Positions 24,671-29,904 of a stretch of DNA of 29,904 bases are shown here, piece after piece (position 1 is the first letter of the stretch; the number at the start of each line of letters is the position of its first letter). The translations under genes and the position numbers were made by a program. The notes under the pieces are model-generated. The model searched no databases. It was not told the origin of the DNA and worked only from the letters and a program-made list of their open reading frames with translations. The stretch comes from CAZSWS01 sp964610765. Its GTDB lineage: Bacteria; Bacteroidota; Bacteroidia; Bacteroidales; Tannerellaceae. Location: positions 1-29,904 of the forward strand of contig CAZSWS010000031.1 of the NCBI GenBank assembly GCA_964610765.1, given 5' to 3'.

Positions 24671-25122
24671 ACCTTAGCCTCCTCACTTTTAATAAAAGTC
24701 AAACATTTTAAAGCATCTTCTGTACAAAAATTTATTTGATGTGTCGGACGCTTAAACTTAGCTAAAACCCAAAATTGTTCTCTCGTCAAAATACCACTCA
24801 CAAAATCAGAAATATAGTTATACACCTGATCGTTTGCCATTGCACCAATCACAATATCATAGTTGTGTTCTTTCCCATTTCTGCAATCAACTATAAAATC
24901 GAGCCACTCTTCTGTCATTTCTGTAAAATGCAGTACGTTCAGCTTATCGTTCAATTGAAAATCATAAATATTTACGATAGGAGAATCATAACGCCTCGCC
25001 CATCGTACAGCCTGCTCTTTTAGTTCTGTACAATAAAATCCAGTTCCAAAATCTTTGGCATATTTACCGACTCTTATTTCGGGTATTTCAATAATTTCCT
25101 TACCTCCGTGATATACTTCCAT
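24667..25122 (-). CDS. DUF3990 protein, ADP-ribosyltransferase fold
   Basis: This is a 151-aa protein with the DUF3990 pattern, a family in the ADP-ribosyltransferase (ART) clan. It opens VYHGG (H5), has DFGTGFYCT (24-32, Y30) followed by EQAVRWA, then EEWLDFIVDCR (71-81), YDIVIGAMANDQVYNYI (88-104) and near the end HQINFCTEDALKCL (128-141). H5, Y30 and the Q129/E135 region could form the H-Y-[EQ] triad that binds NAD+. It would be a cytoplasmic modifier of an unknown target, most likely the toxin of a toxin-antitoxin pair. It lies 34 bp after the XRE-type gene and overlaps the partner gene by 4 bp. Confidence 0.82.
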   Translation of the reverse strand: MEVYHGGKEIIEIPEIRVGKYAKDFGTGFYCTELKEQAVRWARRYDSPIVNIYDFQLNDKLNVLHFTEMTEEWLDFIVDCRNGKEHNYDIVIGAMANDQVYNYISDFVSGILTREQFWVLAKFKRPTHQINFCTEDALKCLTFIKSEEAKV

Positions 25123-25156
25123 ACAATTCTATTATTATAGGTAAAAATAATAAAAG

Positions 25157-25816
25157 TTATTTATTGGCTCCTATTATACTTCTTGATTCGTAGTACTTTA
25201 TTTGATCTTTTAACTCCTCTATCTCTCTTTCAATAGATTCAGACATCTGAATATTATGTTTTCCGATGAAAGAAAAAAGCTTCTGTAACTCTTCCTGAAC
25301 TTCCATTTTACGGATACTGTAATAATAAGTAGAAGTGAAATCGTATTCATCCTTGGTCATCAAGAGCTTTGATATTTCTTTTGGTGTGGTTGTATCCGTA
25401 ATATCAATCTTTGTTTCAAGAATAGAAGAGATATAGTCCAGATCCTCTTCCGTTGGACTATATTGTTTGTTTAGTACATCAAAGTAAGACTGAAATTTCT
25501 TTTCTTTTGTGTCCCATTCTAATTTTATCAAGCCAAAACCATGTATCGAATATGCCAGTACTTTCTTAATCAAGCCGTATAACTCCTCTTTACTGACTGA
25601 AATATAGTCCTTTCCTTCATTGGTTGAAGAATCAAAGAAGTAAGCAGGCTCTACATCAAAGTATTCAGCGATAGCCAGTAGGGTATCTATTTTGGTAGAG
25701 TTTGATTTAATAATCTTATGCAGGCTTTGCTCTGTCATATTTAGGTCTGAAGCGGCTTGCTTCATCGTAACGCCCTTGCGTTCGCATAGTTCACGAATCT
25801 TAACTAGATAAACCAT
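25157..25816 (-). CDS. XRE-family HTH transcriptional regulator with C-terminal coiled coil
   Basis: This is a 219-aa protein. The N-terminal 5-62 is a Cro/CI-type helix-turn-helix (KIRELCERKGVTMKQAASDL, then NMTEQSLHKIIKSNS, followed by TLLAIAEYFDVEPAYFFD). The middle is unfamiliar, and 170-212 (MEVQEELQKLF...ESIEREIEELKDQIKYYES) looks like a coiled coil for dimerisation or partner binding. The ATG at 25816 is clear. The leader contains nested palindromes at 25841-25870, which suits autoregulation. It is the first gene of the three-gene unit with the DUF3990 protein and its partner, so it may act as repressor, and perhaps as part of the antitoxin. Confidence 0.85.
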   Translation of the reverse strand: MVYLVKIRELCERKGVTMKQAASDLNMTEQSLHKIIKSNSTKIDTLLAIAEYFDVEPAYFFDSSTNEGKDYISVSKEELYGLIKKVLAYSIHGFGLIKLEWDTKEKKFQSYFDVLNKQYSPTEEDLDYISSILETKIDITDTTTPKEISKLLMTKDEYDFTSTYYYSIRKMEVQEELQKLFSFIGKHNIQMSESIEREIEELKDQIKYYESRSIIGANK

Positions 25817-25840
25817 TGGATTGTAATTAATCTTAAAACC

Positions 25841-25870
25841 AAGACTAAATTAAACTAATAGTTTAGTCTT
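25841..25870. promoter_or_regulatory. nested palindromic operator upstream of the XRE regulator gene
   Basis: An outer pair AAGACTAAA (25841-25849) and TTTAGTCTT (25862-25870) flanks an inner palindrome TAAACTAATAGTTTA (25851-25865). The half-sites share ACTAAA/TAAACTA-like sequence. It lies 25-54 bp upstream of the regulator ATG and 90-120 bp upstream of the divergent small HTH gene, so it could control both directions. Confidence 0.6.
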
Positions 25871-25961
25871 ACGTTTTTATTTCTAATTTAGCAAACAAAT
25901 ATAGAAAATAAATTTAGTATTCGCATATATTCTATTGTTTTATTTATAAAAAAGATTGTTT

Positions 25962-26213
25962 ATGGAAAAGGTTATTGTGACAACAGAGTCCTCATTGGAG
26001 GAAATTATCGAAAGAGTTTTCGACAAGAAAATACCTAAAAGCACCGAATCAGAAATCGAACGTACATTCAGCATTAATCAAGTGGCAAAGATGCTGAGAC
26101 GTTCACACAAGAAAATATCCGATCTGGTAGCAGCAGGTGTATTAAAGGTTACCCCCGACAGACGTATTTACGAGAGTTCGGTTAGGGAGTACAATCAGCA
26201 TGGAAAAAAATAA
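25962..26213 (+). CDS. small HTH/excisionase-like DNA-binding protein
   Basis: This is an 83-aa protein from the ATG at 25962 (a TTG two codons upstream is less likely). Residues about 36-80 form a MerR/excisionase-type winged helix-turn-helix: SINQVAKMLRRSHKKISDLV, then AAGVLKVTPDRRIYESSVREYNQ. Similar short proteins are common in Bacteroides mobilizable elements, next to mobilization or excision genes. It could be an excision or mobilization regulator; the sequence does not distinguish. It diverges from the regulator/ART module and is followed by a terminator at 26280-26309. Confidence 0.75.
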   Translation: MEKVIVTTESSLEEIIERVFDKKIPKSTESEIERTFSINQVAKMLRRSHKKISDLVAAGVLKVTPDRRIYESSVREYNQHGKK

Positions 26214-26279
26214 ATTTAAGATAGGTACAACAAATAGTTGAATCTATGAAATCCTTTTCATCCACCACATGAGAAAGAT

Positions 26280-26309
26280 AAATAACGCCATTAGTAGGTG
26301 GCGTTATTT
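26280..26309 (+). terminator. intrinsic terminator after the small HTH gene
   Basis: AAATAACGCC (26280-26289) pairs perfectly with GGCGTTATTT (26300-26309) over a 10-nt loop and continues into a T-run, 67 bp after the HTH stop. It separates this gene from the mobilization genes. A smaller imperfect palindrome around CTATTATAG (26329-26345) follows, possibly a regulatory site for the next gene. Confidence 0.8.
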
Positions 26310-26429
26310 TATGCCTTCTTCACTTACAGACTCTATTATAGAATCAATAAATAACTCAATTCTACAATGGATTCATTAAATACTGATTTCAAGATATCAT
26401 AAAAGCATGAACCAAAAAAGTAATAAGAT

Positions 26430-26690
26430 ATGAAACGTAATATTTCTAGAGAACAATATGAATTGATCTTTTGTAAAAGAGCCAAAATAACCAATCGATT
26501 TCCCGTGTATATCAGTGAAAAAACACATCATATATTGAAACGGACGGTTGCTAACATGGGGATTTTCAAACTGAGCATTTCCACACTTGTAGAGAATATC
26601 ATAACTGATCACTTGGAAACTTATACAAATCAGATCAAAGAGATTCAGGACGAAGAAGAAAAACGTCTATATCCCGATGAGAATAAGTAA
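26430..26690 (+). CDS. small DUF3408/RHH-like mobilization accessory protein
   Basis: This is an 86-aa basic protein, starting at ATG 26430. The core FPVYISEKTHHILKRTVANM (24-43), then SISTLVENIITDHLETY (50-66), resembles the DUF3408 family found beside relaxase genes in Bacteroides elements, which have a ribbon-helix-helix-like fold: a beta strand followed by two helices. The C-terminus is an acidic, basic-flanked tail (IQDEEEKRLYPDENK). It may be a relaxosome DNA-binding protein, as expected from its place 440 bp upstream of the mobV gene and beside the hairpin region. Direct evidence of function is lacking. Confidence 0.65.
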   Translation: MKRNISREQYELIFCKRAKITNRFPVYISEKTHHILKRTVANMGIFKLSISTLVENIITDHLETYTNQIKEIQDEEEKRLYPDENK

Positions 26691-26708
26691 GAGTAAATTG
26701 ATATAGAC

Positions 26709-27088
26709 ATTACACCTATACTTTTTAGTGTAATTGCAATTATTGTTTCGCTCGTCGGGAGGAGTGGTCTCCCCCCTTGCCGCGATGGCGATCCCCGACC
26801 GATGAGTTTTGTTTTGAGAAATATTATTAGCAAGGTCAGCTTTTTGTCTTTGCTGATAGCCGAAAACAAAGTGCGTTGGATGCTCTGTATAGAAGCAGTG
26901 TTTTGCTTGCCAAAAGGGTCGTTTATATAAACGCCGTAGCTCATTAGGGCGTTTTCTTAACGCTACCGTTTCACTTTCACTAAAAACGCCCTCCTGAGCC
27001 AAAGGTTTCCCCTTTGGAATCTCCTTGGCGGTCTGATGACCGCAGTCACTTTCGTGACTTTAGATGACTGTAAAGAAAATAAACAGTC
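26709..27088 (+). other. hairpin-dense region, candidate oriT
   Basis: This gene-less stretch contains perfect or nearly perfect inverted repeats: ATTACAC/GTGTAAT (26709-26715, 26728-26734), palindrome TAATTGCAATTA (26731-26742), a G/C-rich stem (26757-26764 with 26769-26776, one mismatch), CGTTTATATAAACG (26920-26933), AGGGCGTTTT/AAAACGCCCT (26946-26955, 26983-26992), CCAAAGG/CCTTTGG (26999-27005, 27011-27017), GCGGTC/GACCGC (27028-27043), AGTCAC/GTGACT (27044-27059) and GACTGT/ACAGTC (27066-27071, 27083-27088). They lie immediately upstream of a MobV gene, where an oriT is expected. The nick site cannot be named. Confidence 0.55.
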
Positions 27089-27130
27089 TATGATTTTTAC
27101 ATGAAAAAACAACTTATAAAAATTAAGATT

Positions 27131-28525
27131 ATGGGATATGTTGTACTACATATGTGCAAAGCCAAAGGAAATGATTCCCGAATGACGGCACATATAGAAC
27201 GGACAGTCGAGCCGAAGAACGCGGATAAGAGCCGTACACATCTCAACAAGGAACTTATTGATCTTCCCGACGGCTTTAATCGTACACAAGCAATACAGCA
27301 CCGCATAGAAACGGCGGGCATTAAACGAAAGATTACCAAAGATCAGGTACGAGTTATACGCATCAATTTATCAGGCACACACGAAGATATGAAACGTATC
27401 GTAGCAGAGGGCAGGATGGATGAATGGTGCAGAGACAATGTAGATTATCTGAAAAAAGAATTTGGAGAAAAGAATGTTGTATCGGCTGTATTGCATATGG
27501 ACGAAAAAACACCACACATACATGCTTCTATTGTTCCTATTGTAATTGGGAAAAGGAGGAAAGCAAAACAGCCATCCAGAAAGGATAATACAGTTCGTTT
27601 ATGTGCCGATGATATTATGACCAGAGCGAAATTGGAAGGCTATCAGGATTCGTATGCCTTGGCAATGAATAAGTATGGATTAAAGCGAGGAAGAAGAGGC
27701 TCGGAAGCCAGACATATAACCACTGCCGAATTTTATCGAGATATCTTTGAACAAGCTGAAAATGCAAAGATAGAGCGTGATTTGATTCATCTACAAAATA
27801 GGGAGAAGCAACAAGCCGTTGCAGAGCTACAGCAGAAGGAACACGAGGAGACCCAACGATTAGCTTCCTTACAGCAAGAGATCAGTCTAAAAGAGTCTGA
27901 TTTGGAAGAAAAGGTAAAAGAATTACGTAAAGTAAAAACAGAGGTAGTTAAAATCGGTTTTGAAAAATCAGCCAGAGAGGCAGGGAAAGGTCTTATGGAA
28001 GGGATTGATTGGCTGATGGGAAATCAGAAAGTTAAGAAACTGGAGGAGGAAGTCAGCATACTCAAAAATGAAATTGTTGATTTAGAAACAGAAAAAGACA
28101 ATGAAAATCAAAAACTTCAAGCTGAGCTAGCTCAACGGAAAGATATAATTGCGAAAAAAGACGAGTTGATCAATACACAACAGACGAAATTGGATAAGTT
28201 GTTTGAGAGTATTCCCATCCTAAAAGACTATGATTTTATTATACGCCTGTCTGAGAGAATACGGATACCTTTTGAGATTGTCAAGCAAATATTCTCTGGC
28301 AAGGTTGTTTTTTATACGGGTGAGCTTTACTCACCTGAACACGAAAGAAATTTTAAAGCGGATGGCGTAACATTCACTATCGAAAAATCGAAGGAGAATA
28401 AACCGCTTCTTGCCATCAATGGAACAAATTATTTAAGCTGGTTCAGGGAGCAAGAAGCTAAATTTCTGGAAAAGCTAGGAATAAAACCTAGTGAGCAAAA
28501 AAGACAGCAGAGGATGAGAAGGTAG
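27131..28525 (+). CDS. MobV/Pre-family relaxase
   Basis: This encodes a 464-aa MobV relaxase (Mob/Pre, PF01076 type) from the ATG at 27131; the ATG at 27101 adds ten doubtful residues, while MGYVVLHMCKAKGNDS is the family start. Motifs: TAHIERT with H21, the probable catalytic histidine; RTHLNKEL (35-42); and the metal-binding HMDEKTPHIH (122-131). After about residue 210 a long coiled-coil region (QNREKQQAVAELQQKE..., EEVSILKNEIVDLETEKD) follows, usual in Bacteroides forms. It would nick at oriT and lead single-strand DNA into the conjugation channel of a helper element. A strong terminator lies 2 bp after the stop. Confidence 0.9.
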   Translation: MGYVVLHMCKAKGNDSRMTAHIERTVEPKNADKSRTHLNKELIDLPDGFNRTQAIQHRIETAGIKRKITKDQVRVIRINLSGTHEDMKRIVAEGRMDEWCRDNVDYLKKEFGEKNVVSAVLHMDEKTPHIHASIVPIVIGKRRKAKQPSRKDNTVRLCADDIMTRAKLEGYQDSYALAMNKYGLKRGRRGSEARHITTAEFYRDIFEQAENAKIERDLIHLQNREKQQAVAELQQKEHEETQRLASLQQEISLKESDLEEKVKELRKVKTEVVKIGFEKSAREAGKGLMEGIDWLMGNQKVKKLEEEVSILKNEIVDLETEKDNENQKLQAELAQRKDIIAKKDELINTQQTKLDKLFESIPILKDYDFIIRLSERIRIPFEIVKQIFSGKVVFYTGELYSPEHERNFKADGVTFTIEKSKENKPLLAINGTNYLSWFREQEAKFLEKLGIKPSEQKRQQRMRR

Positions 28526-28527
28526 CT

Positions 28528-28567
28528 AAAAGAGCCGATCTCCTTGAAAATTTTGATCGGCTCTTTT
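28528..28567 (+). terminator. intrinsic terminator of the relaxase gene
   Basis: AAAAGAGCCGATC (28528-28540) and GATCGGCTCTTTT (28555-28567) form a perfect 13-bp stem with a 14-nt loop, ending in a T-run, 3 nt after the relaxase stop. The A-rich 5' side makes it potentially bidirectional. Confidence 0.9.
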
Positions 28568-28969
28568 CATAACGTGGAACAGCTAAGACTTAACCTGACA
28601 GTGTAGGGAGACTGTAATCTGAACTCTGCCCTTTTCATTTTATGGGTAGCAAAAGAAAAGCTATTATCTACTCATTATCAAAATGCTGTATCCTCTCCTC
28701 TGTCAGGCGAAGTGGAAACAGGCTCTGTGTGGAGCAACCTGCCAGAAATAACCTGAATAACTGGAACAGTCAAGGGGGGCAAAAATCCCCCTTAAGCTCT
28801 ATGATTATTCCAAGAAATTATGTCTTAGAAAATCCCAATATGCAACCTTAAGAAATACCCAAACTGTCAGATCAAGTCCAACTTTCACATCTAATATTCC
28901 ATTCCAAGTCATCTTCTTTATGAGATACTTGCGCTTCGTATAAGTTTTCTAAATATATTACAATTGCTT
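28568..28969. other. gene-less stretch with two small hairpins
   Basis: About 400 bp with no convincing gene. It holds ACAGT/ACTGT (28598-28602, 28611-28615) and a G/C stem AAGGGGG/CCCCCTT (28772-28778, 28787-28793) with an 8-nt loop and no T-run. The open frame 28642-28851 (69 aa) shows no clear start context or recognisable domain. It could be a small RNA or a residual part of the element. Confidence 0.5.
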
Positions 28970-29809
28970 TCAATAGTCAAATGTTAGGCTTTTCGGAGCA
29001 TCTTGGGTAACGAAGAGTTGATGTTCTTCGGTTGAGTATTCTCCATCCTTTTTACGAATGAGTGTTATAATGTTGTTTTCATTCAAGGCACAAGGAACCA
29101 GATAGGTTCGTTCCTCTGCATCATACAATGCAAATAGATAATTGCCCACTCTTCCATAACCGTAGTTTGTTTTCGGGAACAAATGATCTGTTACTGATTC
29201 ACCACCGTAAGGAAAGGCACTGCACACTTCGAAATAATCACCCACCTGAGGAATAAAACCTCTGAGAGTAATCTGCACGTATCTTTTCTGAGGAATATAA
29301 AGGTTCTGCGTATATGTTTTTTTGCGTTCGAAAGACGAATAAGAATAACCAATCTTCGTATCCGCCTCTTCTGCAAGGATTGCTTTAGGAGGATCTACCG
29401 ATATGACTACCGACATCATATCACTTGGTATGATATACTCTTTGATATCAATGTTCTTTACATCAAAACTCAATGAGTAACTCTTTGAAACGCCTGCTTC
29501 CCTGTCTTTTTCGGTTTCCAACTCATCGTCTTTAACCAAAAAGAACAATCGGTATTTCCCGTCCTTATCTGTTTTTGTTTCTGCCTTATGCCGGGTTTTA
29601 TTATACGATAACCATCTACCTTCAAAATAATCCACCTTTACTATCACATTGGCAAGTGGCATGCCGTTCGATGTAACAGCAACACCTTTCACGACAGTAC
29701 TTTCCTCTGTTTCAACTGATTCAGTGTCAATTTCCTCTTTCTGACAGCTTGCGAGACTGATGATGCACAAAAATAGTGCTAGTATTCCGAATATGCTTTT
29801 TGTTTTCAT
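28970..29809 (-). CDS. surface-type lipoprotein with carboxypeptidase-regulatory-like domain
   Basis: This is a 279-aa lipoprotein. MKTKSIFGILALFLCIISLASC is a signal peptide II with lipidated C22. The next residues QKEE resemble the Bacteroidetes lipoprotein export signal (a K followed by acidic residues just after the cysteine), so surface display is likely. Residues about 38-100 match a carboxypeptidase-D regulatory-like/CnaB-type beta domain (VKGVAVTSNGMPLANVIVKV, then TKTDKDGKYRLFFLV). The rest is beta-rich without a recognised family. It may be element cargo or part of a flanking region. A TTTG-N20-TATTTTTT promoter lies 43-74 bp upstream of its ATG. Confidence 0.75.
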   Translation of the reverse strand: MKTKSIFGILALFLCIISLASCQKEEIDTESVETEESTVVKGVAVTSNGMPLANVIVKVDYFEGRWLSYNKTRHKAETKTDKDGKYRLFFLVKDDELETEKDREAGVSKSYSLSFDVKNIDIKEYIIPSDMMSVVISVDPPKAILAEEADTKIGYSYSSFERKKTYTQNLYIPQKRYVQITLRGFIPQVGDYFEVCSAFPYGGESVTDHLFPKTNYGYGRVGNYLFALYDAEERTYLVPCALNENNIITLIRKKDGEYSTEEHQLFVTQDAPKSLTFDY

Positions 29810-29851
29810 GGCTATATCGTATTTACCGACAAAAAAGTCTTGTTTTATACT

Positions 29852-29883
29852 AAAAAATATATAAGCAGTAATATACGAACAAA
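29852..29883 (-). promoter_or_regulatory. putative promoter of the surface-type lipoprotein gene
   Basis: On the minus strand TTTG (29883-29880), a 20-nt spacer and TATTTTTT (29859-29852) fit the Bacteroides -33/-7 layout with one mismatch in the -7 box (TAnnTTTT). The leader to the ATG at 29809 would be about 35 nt. Confidence 0.5.
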
Positions 29884-29904
29884 TGGCAAGGATATATCGC
29901 CAAG

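Larger units (their letters stand above)
23947..29904. mobile_element. left part of a mobilizable/integrative element
   Basis: The gene content changes at about 23.9 kb from core functions to a regulator/ART module, a small HTH protein, a DUF3408-like protein, an oriT-like hairpin region and a MobV relaxase. No integrase or replication gene lies in this part; if the element is integrative its integrase should lie to the right. The left edge is placed at the candidate core site; the right edge is beyond the window. Confidence 0.6.

Noticed and set aside
26645..27002. Two overlapping minus-strand open frames (99 and 111 codons) in the hairpin region
   Set aside because: They overlap each other and the end of the DUF3408-like gene, show no domain or hydrophobic pattern, and lie on the inverted repeats of the likely oriT; they look like by-products of its composition.
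28642..28851. 69-codon plus-strand open frame
   Set aside because: No recognisable domain, unusual composition, no start context, and it spans a G/C-rich hairpin; kept only as part of the gene-less stretch.

Overview
The window looks like a chromosomal segment of a Bacteroidales bacterium (Bacteroides-like; genus not determinable by eye). The evidence is an archaeal/eukaryotic-type ProS, families largely confined to Bacteroidetes (DUF3810, DUF3943, DUF6340, a FimB/Mfa2-like lipoprotein), AT-rich intergenic DNA with few Shine-Dalgarno sequences, and repeated TAnnTTTG boxes, the Bacteroides-type -7 promoter element, placed 25-60 nt upstream of start codons. About 23.6 kb is ordinary core genome. 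The right 6 kb is the left end of a mobilizable/integrative element that runs off the window.

Core region. 171-995 is an MBL-fold hydrolase, convergent with a small membrane protein. On the minus strand follow proS with a ROK sugar kinase behind it, a YyaL/DUF255 thioredoxin-domain protein, an acidic hypothetical, a DUF6340 lipoprotein and valS. valS diverges from a DUF3810 putative zinc peptidase, which converges with a lipocalin-like secreted protein. At 12231-12372 lies a striking nested set of inverted repeats with a perfect 26-bp stem. From 19457 down to 12462 runs a compact seven-gene minus-strand array: aroQ, pyk, O-methyltransferase, rbfA, a LolC/E-type permease, a secreted 5'-nucleotidase and dinB. 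Its gaps are between -8 and +56 bp, so one or two operons are likely. xerD diverges from aroQ and converges with cdd. A DUF3943 outer-membrane protein and a fimbrial-type lipoprotein close the core part.

Mobile region. At 23.7-24.2 kb there is a decayed N-terminal stub of a tyrosine integrase, two sets of 11-bp-period direct repeats resembling integrase arm sites, a strong hairpin, and an inverted repeat with a 6-bp spacer that looks like a recombination core site. Rightwards follow a three-gene module (XRE-type regulator, DUF3990 ADP-ribosyltransferase-fold protein, helical partner overlapping it by ATGA) with a palindromic operator upstream; then a small HTH protein, a DUF3408/RHH-like protein, a run of hairpins that is the best oriT candidate, a MobV relaxase with a strong terminator, and a lipoprotein carrying a CQKEE surface-export-like signal.

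The most interesting items are the regulator/ART/partner module beside the putative attachment site, the hairpin-rich oriT region, and the large cruciform downstream of dinB. All functions are inferred from sequence motifs; nothing was searched or computed.
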